A stretch of 64,000 bases of DNA. It comes from Bimastos eiseni (Eukaryota; Annelida; Clitellata; Crassiclitellata; Lumbricidae). Made by a program: the position numbers and the translations under genes. This document shows positions 46,968 through 57,949 of the stretch, piece by piece. The stretch covers positions 14,441,140-14,505,139 of the forward strand of contig OY365807.1 of the NCBI GenBank assembly GCA_959347315.1, given 5' to 3'. Position 1 is the first letter of the stretch; every line of letters begins with the position of its first letter. The notes beneath the pieces are model-generated. The model was not told the DNA's origin. It did not search any database and saw nothing but the letters and a program-made list of their open reading frames with translations.

Positions 46968-48235
46968 ACAAGAAGTTTTTCGTTTAATGAATGCTTTGAG
47001 GACAGGTCGCCGCTTAATTGCGCAGGTTTCTTGGAAGATGTTGAGAACATATTTTGAGTTTCTTTTGATGACAATTTTTCGTTGAATTGAATATATGTCT
47101 AGTACCGAAACGTCTAACAATTGCGGTGCTCTTGACCGCAAACTTGCCTATTTTATCGACTGTTACTAAAGATCGTTGTTTTAGTTTCGTCTTGATAAAA
47201 GCATTTTAGTTACATTGTCTATTAGTAAGTAAATACTTAGCTAAAGCTCAGTAACTTTCCGACGAATATGGTCAGATGACCTTGTTACGCATACGACATA
47301 ATTTGCGTAACAGCGAAACAGGTACCGTTCAGTGACGCTCATTTATTTTTAAGAAGACTGGCGGATCGATTTTGTTTTCACAGGACCGCGAAGGTTCTTT
47401 TGGGTTATTGGAATCGGTATAGTGTGCTGTACCGTTTGTGCCGTACTGCACGAGTAATAAAGTATAACCGCAATCTTTGCGGCTATTGCGCATGTGAGAC
47501 GATCACATGATTTGAAATTCTAACTTTACTTCCGAACAGAAATTCGTTAGTGAGTAGTCGATGATTGAACGGTACCTATAGAATCTTAGAATTGGCTACG
47601 ATGCAAAGCAAGCGCTGATTGACATGATAGTTAATGATTCAATGTTTATGTGGACGGTTGCGTCTAACAACGCCTACATATAACTGCATGTCCTATAAAT
47701 AGTTACTTCATTTTATTCAAGAAGTCTTATGTTAACGATGATTTATGTATTTAATATAATTTGTAAAAAAAAAAAAAAAAAAAAAAATTATTGCTGCAAG
47801 GCAGTGCTGGCTTTTGTGCTGCGAGGTCCGTGACAAGTGATGTATGAGCAAGATCGGGAGATTGTTGGTGACTTTTCTTTCCTACGTTCCTTTGCCAGTT
47901 TGGTCAGGTGGAACTCAGATTCAAGACAGAGGGCCTGTTAAGGTTGATAACTTGATGAGGAATAGACTGATTGCCAGTGCACCGGTAAAGATACCTGGCA
48001 CCATTAAACAGGCTGTCGCCAGTGCAGATCGCTGGAGAATATCGCGGTTCGTTGGCGTACGTGCGTGGTAGCTGAGGTTCTTGGGTTTGTGGACGGAGTT
48101 GGACGTCCCATAACCGGTATTCTGGCCGATAATCAAGAATCGGTACCTTACCTTCTAATTGGATCTGGGTTGGAGATGTTTCTGTGTCACGAATGATAGG
48201 TCCCCGGTTTTCTCGAAGATGCTCCGCATCAACGT
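46968..48235 (+). other. 3' non-coding region of the element
   Basis: About 1.27 kb between pol and the polypurine tract. It contains an AATAAA near 47457 and an A23 tract at 47765-47787. The 75-codon frame at 47844-48071 has no recognised domain, and no envelope-like frame is seen. Confidence 0.7.
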
Positions 48236-48248
48236 AAGGTGGGGAGAG
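48236..48248 (+). other. Polypurine tract
   Basis: AAGGTGGGGAGAG ends exactly at the first base of the 3' LTR. It is purine apart from one T. This is the expected primer site for plus-strand synthesis and fixes the left edge of the 3' LTR. Confidence 0.85.
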
Positions 48249-50754
48249 TGTGGCGGACAGGCCACAAGGCTTGGATTAAAGAATTTGTTCGTAATTAATC
48301 GGCTCGCCATAGCGCTTAATTTACGTACATTTTCTTACAGTGTTGGTATTGGAGGGAAGACCGATCGGCGGTTTGTAGTTCTGTGCATAGCGTGCAGACG
48401 CATGAATCGGGTTGAGTATAGCCTGACATGCGGTGCGTCGCTTATATTGTAGAGTGGTGACGACTGCTCTGCATATACGGTGCATTGAATTCCTTGGTTA
48501 GCGATTAATACCGCACACCCGTGTGGTCGGTGAGCGTTCGTTCAAAGCTTGGTTCACGGCAAGTTGCGAGAAAATATAGTTGCGGACGAGAGGGCGTCCA
48601 AAAACTAGTCCGAGCTACAGCCGAGCGTCTGGTGTTGAGACCGACTCTGCCGATCTGATAGGGCTGGGGCCCCACCCTGTTATCGATCGCGAGAAAGTCT
48701 GCAGCCGATCGTGAGGTTGCTTCCTCGGGAAGGTCCGACAGTGAAATAAATAAATCACAGGTCTGTGTAAAGACCGGGTAAAGCCCGGGTTAGCCGTTCG
48801 CATACACCAAGAGAGGCCTCGGCGGCCGACAGTGAGACAGACTGGGTGAGTCCCAGAAGGGACCGACCGCATATACCGAGAGAGGCCTCGGCGGCCGACA
48901 GTGAGACAGACTGGGTGAGTCCCAGAAGGGACCGACCGCATATACCGAGAGAGGCCTCGGCGGCCGACAGATATATAGACTGGGAAAAATCCCCGACCGC
49001 GCAGACCGTGAGAAAGTTTTGGTAACCAAGAAATATAAATGTTGGCTACCTAGATCGGTCATAGTTAATCCTCGCGTTTTCCAGCAGGTTGTCGGATACG
49101 CAAAAGTTTCGGGTGGCCGAGTCTGAGAAAGTTTTGGTAACCAAGAAATATAAATGTTGGCTACCTAGAACGGTCATAGTTAATCCTCGCGTTTTCCAGC
49201 AGGTTGTCGGATACGCAAAAGTTCCGGGTGGCCGAGACCGAGAAAATTAGGGTGGCCGCTAGAAATACAAGCCGGCTAGATTCCCGTAGTAGCAACCGTA
49301 CAGACCGAAAGAGAGGCCGGTAATACGTTCGATAAATACAGGGAAAGTTTCCCATTGAATACGTTCGATAAATACAGGGAAAGTTTCCCATTGAATACGT
49401 TCGATAAATACAGGGAAAGTTTCCCATTGAATACGTTTGATAAATACGGGGAAAGTTTCCCATTGAATACGTTCGATAAATACAGGGAAAGTTTCCCATT
49501 GAATACGTTCGATAAATACGGGGAGGGTGACCCCCTTGGTGCTTACGACGATTACAAGAAACGGTCGTGACTGGTGCCGAAGACCTCAATAATTGCGGCT
49601 GTTGCCTCATCTTCTTTTCCCCTGTAATATATATACTTGGCTACCTAACGTGGTCATACTTACTCCCTGTAATATATATACTTGGCTACCTAACGTGGTC
49701 ATACTTACTCCCGCGGTCTTCCGTGGTTTCTTTATTTACGTGTCTAATCGCAATACCTTTACTCGCGCGTCTGATTCGAAATATCTTTATTCGCGGTCTT
49801 ACGGTCTTTCGACAAATATTCTTGTTGGCTACCTAACGTGGTCATACTTACTCCCGCGGTCTTCCGTGGTTTCTTGACTTGCGTGTCTGATCGCAACAAT
49901 ATCTTTACTCGCGGTTTCCCCGCGATATCTTTACTTGTGTGTCTGAACGCAGTATCTTTAATTGCGGTTTTCCCGCGATATCTCTTCTTGATTGTATTAC
50001 GGTTTTTCGATAAATATTCTTCTTGGCTACCTAACGTGGTCATAGATACTCCCCGGGTTTTCCCGAAGTCTCAGTATATGTTACGGTGTTGGTGGATAAC
50101 TGCAAAACGCAGAGGACGGTAAATCGTGGTGCATGATAATTTACACGTGTGAGGCCGGTATGCCACACACGGACATGGAGCGAGAGGTACATGAAGAGTG
50201 GAAGGTGCGATTTCCGGTGGATAAGTGTCTGGGAAAAGGCGACGTTAAGATCAGTGGCCAGCATTGCCTACGGCAAAGTGACGAAGGGACTTGTTACAAA
50301 TATTTCTTCTCTCCGGAACAGGGAGAACGTTTGATGCCCCTGTTGGCGATTGTTCAAGAGTCACGAGATGTAGAATGATACGACGAAGCTCAGGTCAGGT
50401 AGAGAGAAAGAGGAAAACCGTCTCTAAGCGAGTAAACAAGAAAGGGAAGACTCCGGTCGGTAAAAGAGCGAACCCTGTTCTGAATAAAGGCCATCCTCAG
50501 GACGTTGCCCATCCGGCGACCGCGGAAGTGATAGAGTCTGATCCCGAGACAGAGTCATATACTGTTGCCTCTTTTAGAGAAACGGTCAACCCCGATTCTC
50601 CTCTGACAGTCACTGCTACGATAGGCAGAGATGGAGAACGGTCAGGCTATGCTAAAAATCGACTTAGAAGTGACTCGAGTGGCTCCAGACACAGAAGAGA
50701 GCTGGAGCCGACACCGTTGCGCGACCTGGTAGCGTCCGAACGGTGTACGCCACA
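48249..50754 (+). repeat. 3' LTR, 2506 bp
   Basis: Same termini as the 5' LTR. It is 80 bp longer: one extra 36-bp unit, a 45-bp duplication of the CCTGTAATATATATACTTGG block at about 49620-49710, and one C fewer in the C-run near 50337-50340. Substitutions were seen at 48805, 50308 and 50700. The C loss breaks the LTR-borne Gag frame in this copy only. Confidence 0.9.
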
Positions 50755-50758
50755 CTAC
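50755..50758. repeat. Target-site duplication CTAC, right
   Basis: CTAC directly after the LTR-terminal GCCACA, matching 37784-37787. Confidence 0.8.
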
Positions 50759-51839
50759 TATTATTACTACAAGAAGATTTGTAACGCGTTAGTTTTTATA
50801 AATATAGATCATACAGCGCATCGCTAACAGAAGAGAACTGCTGAGAGACTAGAACTGTCAGATAGCAATGCACTGAATAGTCTGAAGCATGGAATAGGAA
50901 AAAAGGATAGAGGGGACGAGGAACGGACGGAACGAGCACGTATGGAAAGAGGGGCAGACGGAAGGATTATCACGCGATATTAGAACAATAGTTGAAAGAT
51001 TTCTCCAGCTGTGAATGACAAGATTCCTTGTTATTGAGCAGAAACCCACAGACGCTTCATCTGAAGGGATGGAGAAGTGCCTTGTAAAACGTTATCAACG
51101 ATTTTTGTATGTCTTGCAGTTTTAAGGATGATATCTTTCTCATTCATATATAAACTAGTTATTTTTTAATTTATTTTCAATCATGGAAAAACGGTTAAGC
51201 AAATTTCTAACCGTTTAAAATGATTAAATAATTATTGTACGCTTGTAAGCTGAATATGAATAGCTAGATTGCAGCGTTAAGAAGCCTATTGCACCCGATG
51301 CGCCGCTAGTCTACTAGGTACCGGCTGTATGTTAGGTGGGCCACATGTCAGTATGTTGGTAGTTATAGTCATGTTGGTGCTAGGTATTGAACTTGGCAGC
51401 AGATGCACACATACATACATACATACATATTTAATTTCGAAAAATCTAAAACTGCTTCTTGTCACTTCAGTTCCACCATCAATGCATCGACGTCAAAGCT
51501 ATTTTGTAAAATATTTACCCTTTTGTTATGCAAATTGTGTTTGTCAGTTATCCACAATGTGGCATTTTTGCCTTTTGTCAGTAACTACAATTTATCAGGA
51601 CTTTCTCATTTCTCCGGGATTTTGACGCTGAGACCACCAGACAACCCACCAAGAATGCGAAGAATGCTTAGAAATTATATCATGATTACTGCAGCGAAGC
51701 GAGAGAAGGAATCGTATGAATTGGAAAGTATCTGCTTCTTTAGAAGTAAGAAAGAACAAGCACCATTGCAGTCTGTCATTGTCGAGGGCTGTACAACATA
51801 GAAACACTCAAGAGGCCAATTCACCCAAATTCTTTCATG
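50759..51839. other. Non-genic intronic sequence
   Basis: No exon is supported. The open frame at 51403-51801 has no domain I recognise. Confidence 0.45.
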
Positions 51840-52470
51840 CCTCAGAATATATTATGAGATATGTTCTGCGCTGGATGCCTGTTGAGAAATGAATATAAAT
51901 TCAGTAGTAAGGTCCTACATGCATGTCTTTTGAAGACCTTCCATACATCAGATTCTGCTTATTTTAATCCGTTTCTTATTAACCCTGTACCTAAATTAAT
52001 TTTCTCAACCCCTTGGATCTCATAATTAATCCTTCCCTTAATACAGGCATTGTTCAGGAATTTATGACGGAGCCAAAGTATTCCCGTTACATAAACATGG
52101 CCGTCCCAATAACCAACTTACCAACTACAGGCCTATTTAAATTTTGCCATTATTTTAAAAACTCCTCGAAAAAGTCACATACAGTTCGTCTTGATGACTT
52201 TGTTGATAATGAAACAAGGCTCTGTCCGTCTCAGCATGGCTTCCAGCCGGGGACATCCACTGCAATGTAACTTATGGACCTACCCTCTTATAGGACCATG
52301 TTTCAGCTGCTATCAACAGAAATAAATCTTCTATTAGTTTCTCGTGTCCAAAAACCTGGAATAATTTACCGAACGACATACGTTAATTGTCTACCCAATA
52401 TCAGTTATATTAAACGCAAACTTCGTGAACATATACTAACTTTCATTCGCCATTATTTTTATTGAATCCA
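51840..52470 (+). pseudogene. Fragmented non-LTR retrotransposon (LINE) remnant
   Basis: RLDDFVDNETRLCPSQHGF (about 52180-52240) matches the fingers region of CR1/Jockey-type reverse transcriptases, where CPSQHGFRPG-like text is typical. About 150 bases on, NISYIKRKLREHIL (near 52400-52440) resembles the C-terminal tail of such ORFs, so the core of RT has been deleted. A frame-broken WMPVEK near 51870 resembles another tail fragment. No intact frame remains. Confidence 0.6.
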
Positions 52471-52858
52471 ACTACATATCCTTAGTAACTCTAATCAACT
52501 ATTTAGCTTGCAGTCATGCATGCACAACCAGTTTTGCATGAGCGCTCTAAGTTGTAAGTTCTCATAATAATTATAATGTTGATAGGGTCTCCTCGATAGC
52601 CGGACTTCGATCACTTTAACTATGTACAGTTTCTTTTCCTATTGTTAACTGTCAACCCCCTTTAACTAAACTTGTATGTTCTGCTATTCCGTTCGATTGT
52701 CACTATCAGTTACCAATCAAAACTCTTGGTTATTGTTATGGTTATAGTTATAGATGACGTAGTCTAATGCTTTTTATAGCTGTGGGAAGTGTTCCAAGTT
52801 TCCTTCAACACTATTCCTTACTCCGTCTCTTTCTGTTGCTGTGTCTGACTGAATGCAG

Positions 52859-53659
52859 GTGATGAAGATGGTGGCCATTGGATACGGCATCGGAGCGTTG
52901 CTATCAACGCCGCAGCTGGCAGTTTTCCGCCAGAACTTCGTCACGGCCGACGGAATGTTCAAGAACAAGACGGTCTGCGAGTCCATCTTCCGTGACACTC
53001 CGCCGTGGTTCCGTCCGTTCTACCTCACTTCGGTCAGTCTCATCGTCTTCTATCTGCCCTTAATGGTCATCGTCACATGCTACGTTCGCATCTACCTGAA
53101 GATCTCCGAAAAGACGGCCGAAGGCAAGCCGTCAACCGTGACTGGAGGATCGTCATCCAAGAAGACGCTAAGACCGGCCAAGGTCATGCTACAGAGCACC
53201 CTGTCCAAGTCCCTACCGAAGGCAAAGATCAAGACGTTGAAAATGACGGTCGTCATCGTCGGCGCTTTCATCGTCTTCGGTCTGCCCTACCACGTATTAG
53301 AGATGCTCCTGTCATTCGGCTTCCATGCCATCGTCCCACCAGCCACCATGGCCATAGTAGGGGCCATGGCCGTCGCCAACTCGTCCATCAATCCCTTCAT
53401 CTTCCTGCTCTTCAGCGGAACGGACGGCTGCCTGCGCTGGCTGACGGCCAGGCGTACAGCGACCACCACATCCGCCAGGGACAACCTCGAGTTGCGCTGT
53501 AGCGGCGCTCGGTCGGAGAGCCGCTCATCCGCCGTAGGCCACCTGCGTTCGCCAGGGGGCGGTAGTTGCATCGGCGACGCTGGTGACACCAAGCGAATGC
53601 GTGGGAAGAACGAACCGACTACGATGGTGACGACGATATATGAGGAGGAGGAAAAGTAG
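52859..53659 (+). CDS. GnRH/AKH/corazonin/vasopressin-like GPCR, exon B
   Basis: This exon encodes residues 160-425 and joins exon A in phase 0. TM4 is about 163-182 (LLSTPQLAVFR, with the TPQ typical of the superfamily). Loop 2 has glycosylation motif NKT (195) and Cys199. TM5 is about 213-236. Loop 3 ends in AKIKTLKMT (281-289), the best family signature. TM6 is about 290-310 and TM7 about 319-346, ending NSSINPFIF (333-341). The tail is Ser/Arg-rich and ends EEEEK. Several class A hallmarks differ: no Trp in TM4, FGLP instead of CWxP (299-302), and NPFIF instead of NPxxY. The frame is uninterrupted and GC-rich, which argues against a pseudogene. The original 52853 ATG is intronic (ATGCAG is the acceptor). 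Confidence 0.88.
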   Translation: MMKMVAIGYGIGALLSTPQLAVFRQNFVTADGMFKNKTVCESIFRDTPPWFRPFYLTSVSLIVFYLPLMVIVTCYVRIYLKISEKTAEGKPSTVTGGSSSKKTLRPAKVMLQSTLSKSLPKAKIKTLKMTVVIVGAFIVFGLPYHVLEMLLSFGFHAIVPPATMAIVGAMAVANSSINPFIFLLFSGTDGCLRWLTARRTATTTSARDNLELRCSGARSESRSSAVGHLRSPGGGSCIGDAGDTKRMRGKNEPTTMVTTIYEEEEK

Positions 53660-55519
53660 AGACCAACCGTCGAACTTGTCAAAATGAAAGCTGAATCTAG
53701 TTTACGCTAGTTCCACTCCCCCTTTTCAGCCAACTTAGAAACACTGCGGGGTCCGGACAGTGTTGACGTGGCGAATCCCGCAGCGTATTGTGCAAGTCCT
53801 ATGCTATGTTTAGGATCTACATTTCATAATGTTTTTTATTGAAGTGCCCTACCATCGACGGGACAGGTAGATCTGCGTTTGATGATATACAGACCAGTGA
53901 CGGTTACGGGAGTCGACAAGGGGCAAAGGAGAACGTGAGATTTGGGAGATAGAAGACCTTTAGAACGGATGGATTCTGAAACCTCTTCAATGTCTGGGCT
54001 GGTCTAACGCACGCACCTACGTATTGTTCTAAGACTGAGCCTATCTATAGTCATCGTTGTTATGGATGCGTCGTTAAATAAACTTATATCAAGCAAGCAA
54101 GCTAGTATAATACAATGCAATATGATATATAATATTATATAAAATATTATAATATAATATATTTATCATCAATTTAGCATATACATCAGAAACTATGAGA
54201 AGCATTGGCCTAGAGTCAAGAAAAGAAGTTTTAATGATCGTGACAGACTAGAGGACGCGGTTTTCTGTATGCGGTCGAAATCGACTACATTCGCCGTCGA
54301 AGAGTTAAATCGCATAATGTGCACACGCGTGATTAACAATGTACATAAAGCATACGTCGTAAGCGCACTGCGCACATATGCTCAATATGCATACATTTTT
54401 GTAGACGCGTCAATCAAAGCACAGACAGTCGAGTTCGAGCAATTTAGCGTAATATTAAATACACCAGTTCTACTTTGTTTGAATGTTTGAATGCCATTGC
54501 GTATACGTCGTCAGTGCTCATAATTTCATAAAATATATGAATTGTGTTGGAAGATGATTTGGCTGATAATTTTGATAGATTGGTCCTAGTTTAGTCACTT
54601 TAGTGTGCATTTCTTGTCTACGACATGCAAGCCGTATTGGGGCTTATTAATTTTACATGTCTGAAGCTGGACGGAAGTGATGGTTACAGATTGTGCCCTG
54701 AGGGCTGCACATAACATTGTCGCTGGAGAATGCCACTGGCGCTCGGGGCGGCCGTTTTATTGTGCACCGCGGTTGACGTCCGCTGCATGGAGCACTGCAA
54801 ATATACCAAAAGGGTTTTGCAGTTCCAAGCTGAATTCCGTCTAGAACTTCAAATATATGTAAGATGTACAAACCGTATTATTATTATTGTTCTTCCATAC
54901 GGCTGTGTTTTCGGACACCCTTAGGTGTTACTCTGCTTTCACATCTCTCATCTTTTTATTTGTCCACTCTTCTTTTGCACGTGTCTTCTGGAGCTATTTT
55001 CTATTCTTTTTTCCTGATCCTCCTCCGTCTCTTTGCTCCCGCCTCCATCTTGTCCTCATTAGCACGTTCCTCTTCACCCATCTAAGTCTCATCATCCATT
55101 GCCTCTTCCGCCTCATATATCTTGTTCTCCTAAACCCCTTCCTCATCCAATGGCTCTACTTACTTCTTTTATCAGTTGTTGTACACGCAGTGATAGGTTG
55201 TAGATGAATGGACGCCAAGACCTATAGAGCCATAGATCCAGTATCTATCAGTTGGTCATGCGGCCATGTAAAACCGAAGAAAGAAAGAACTACACGTAGA
55301 AACGGCGTATACGGGCGAACGGGAGAGAGACAGACAGGCAGACAGACAGACACATACACAGACAGACAGAGACAGACAGATATGCAGACACAGCCATACA
55401 GACAGACAGTGAGCGAGTGAGCGAGCGAGTGAGCATCTATATATAGGCTACATATATAGGCCTATCAAGGCTATCATTTATATATTATACATAAAACTAT
55501 ATATATATATATATATATA
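53660..55519. other. GPCR 3' flank and non-genic sequence
   Basis: The GPCR 3' UTR probably occupies the first few hundred bases. A TA-rich block lies at 54118-54165, a pyrimidine-rich stretch at about 54930-55160, and GACA repeats at 55320-55430. A (TA)n run (55488-55523) abuts the second LTR element. No other gene is seen. Confidence 0.5.
54077..54082 (+). terminator. Candidate poly(A) signal of the GPCR gene
   Basis: AATAAA about 420 bases after the stop codon. It sits in GCGTCGTTAAATAAAC, a phrase that also resembles repeat tails, so use by the gene is uncertain. Confidence 0.35.
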
Positions 55520-55523
55520 TATA

Positions 55524-57949
55524 TGTGGCGGACAGGCCACAAGGCTTGGATTAAAGAATTTGTTCGTAATAAATCGGCTCGCCATAGCGCTTAATTTACG
55601 TACATTTTCTTACAGTGTTGGTATTGGAGGGAAGACCGATCGGCGGTTTGTAGTTCTGTGCATAGCGTGCAGACGCATGAATCGGGTTGAGTATAGCCTG
55701 ACATGCGGTGCGTCGCTTATATTGTAGAGTGGTGACGACTGCTCTGCATATACGGTGCATTGAATTCCTTGGTTAGCGATTAATACCGCACACCCGTGTG
55801 GTCGGTGAGCGTTCGTTCAAAGCTTGGTTCACGGCAAGTTGCGAGAAAATATAGTTGCGGACGAGAGGGCGTCCAAAAACTAGTCCGAGCTACAGCCGAG
55901 CGTCTGGTGTTGAGACCGACTCTGCCGATCTGATAGGGCTGGGGCCCCACCCTGTTATCGATCGCGAGAAAGTCTGCAGCCGATCGTGAGGTTGCTTCCT
56001 CGGGAAGGTCCGACAGTGAAATAAATAAATCACAGGTCTGTGTAAAGACCGGGTAAAGCCCGGGTTAGCCGTTCGCATATACCAAGAGAGGCCTCGGCGG
56101 CCGACAGTGAGACAGACTGGGTGAGTCCCAGAAGGGACCGACCGCATATACCGAGAGAGGCCTCGGCGGCCGACAGTGAGACAGACTGGGTGAGTCCCAG
56201 AAGGGACCGACCGCATATACCGAGAGAGGCCTCGGCGGCCGACAGATATATAGACTGGGAAAAATCCCCGACCGCGCAGACCGTGAGAAAGTTTTGGTAA
56301 CCAAGAAATATAAATGTTGGCTACCTAGATCGGTCATAGTTAATCCTCGCGTTTTCCAGCAGGTTGTCGGATACGCAAAAGTTTCGGGTGGCCGAGTCTG
56401 AGAAAGTTTTGGTAACCAAGAAATATAAATGTTGGCTACCTAGAACGGTCATAGTTAATCCTCGCGTTTTCCAGCAGGTTGTCGGATACGCAAAAGTTCC
56501 GGGTGGCCGAGACCGAGAAAATTAGGGTGGCCGCTAGAAATACAAGCCGGCTAGATTCCCGTAGTAGCAACCGTACAGACCGAAAGAGAGGCCGGTAATA
56601 CGTTCGATAAATACAGGGAAAGTTTCCCATTGAATACGTTTGATAAATACGGGGAAAGTTTCCCATTGAATACGTTCGATAAATACAGGGAAAGTTTCCC
56701 ATTGAATACGTTCGATAAATACAGGGAAAGTTTCCCATTGAATACGTTCGATAAATACGGGGAGGGTGACCCCCTTGGTGCTTACGACGATTACAAGAAA
56801 CGGTCGTGACTGGTGCCGAAGACCTCAATAATTGCGGCTGTTGCCTCATCTTCTTTTCCCCTGTAATATATATACTTGGCTACCTAACGTGGTCATACTT
56901 ACTCCCGCGGTCTTCCGTGGTTTCTTTATTTACGTGTCTAATCGCAATACCTTTACTCGCGCGTCTGATTCGAAATATCTTTATTCGCGGTCTTACGGTC
57001 TTTCGACAAATATTCTTGTTGGCTACCTAACGTGGTCATACTTACTCCCGCGGTCTTCCGTGGTTTCTTGACTTGCGTGTCTGATCGCAACAATATCTTT
57101 ACTCGCGGTTTCCCCGCGATATCTTTACTTGTGTGTCTGAACGCAGTATCTTTAATTGCGGTTTTCCCGCGATATCTCTTCTTGATTGTATTACGGTTTT
57201 TCGATAAATATTCTTCTTGGCTACCTAACGTGGTCATAGATACTCCCCGGGTTTTCCCGAAGTCTCAGTATATGTTACGGTGTTGGTGGATAACTGCAAA
57301 ACGCAGAGGACGGTAAATCGTGGTGCATGATAATTTACACGTGTGAGGCCGGTATGCCACACACGGACATGGAGCGAGAGGTACATGAAGAGTGGAAGGT
57401 GCGATTTCCGGTGGATAAGTGTCTGGGAAAAGGCGACGTTAAGATCAGTGGCCAGCATTGCCTACGGCAAAGTGACGAAGGGACTTGTTACAAATATTTC
57501 TGCTCTCCGGAACAGGGAGAACGTTTGATGCCCCCTGTTGGCGATTGTTCAAGAGTCACGAGATGTAGAATGATACGACGAAGCTCAGGTCAGGTAGAGA
57601 GAAAGAGGAAAACCGTCTCTAAGCGAGTAAACAAGAAAGGGAAGACTCCGGTCGGTAAAAGAGCGAACCCTGTTCTGAATAAAGGCCATCCTCAGGACGT
57701 TGCCCATCCGGCGACCGCGGAAGTGATAGAGTCTGATCCCGAGACAGAGTCATATACTGTTGCCTCTTTTAGAGAAACGGTCAACCCCGATTCTCCTCTG
57801 ACAGTCACTGCTACGATAGGCAGAGATGGAGAACGGTCAGGCTATGCTAAAAATCGACTTAGAAGTGACTCGAGTGGCTCCAGACACAGAAGAGGGCTGG
57901 AGCCGACACCGTTGCGCGACCTGGTAGCGTCCGAACGGTGTACGCCACA
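55524..57949 (+). repeat. 5' LTR of copy 2, 2426 bp
   Basis: Same length, termini and order of 36-bp units as the 5' LTR of copy 1. A primer-binding candidate follows at 57953. Confidence 0.9.

Larger units (their letters stand above)
37788..50754 (+). mobile_element. Full-length Ty3/Gypsy-type LTR retrotransposon, copy 1
   Basis: A 12,967-bp element: 5' LTR (37788-40213), primer-binding candidate (40217 on), Gag-protease ORF, one TAA, pol ORF (RT, RNase H, integrase), 1.27-kb 3' non-coding part, polypurine tract (48236-48248) and 3' LTR (48249-50754). CTAC duplications flank it. The domain order PR-RT-RH-IN places it in Ty3/Gypsy (Metaviridae) rather than Copia. No envelope-like ORF is present. 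By eye, the two LTRs differ by three substitutions, one single-base deletion and two tandem-unit copy changes, so the insertion looks young. It lies in the sense direction in the GPCR intron. Confidence 0.92.
28552..52858 (+). other. 24.3-kb phase-0 intron of the GPCR gene
   Basis: The donor is GTGAAT at 28552. The acceptor is a pyrimidine-rich run ending GAATGCAG at 52858, with a TGACTGA branch-point candidate just before. The intron hosts simple repeats, two MITEs, a complete 13-kb LTR retrotransposon in the sense direction and a LINE remnant. Without the LTR element it would be about 11.3 kb. No further exon was recognised inside it. Confidence 0.75.

Noticed and set aside
48249..50754. 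Independent truncated second element joined head-to-tail to the first
   Set aside because: The polypurine tract directly left and the target duplication directly right show it is the 3' LTR.
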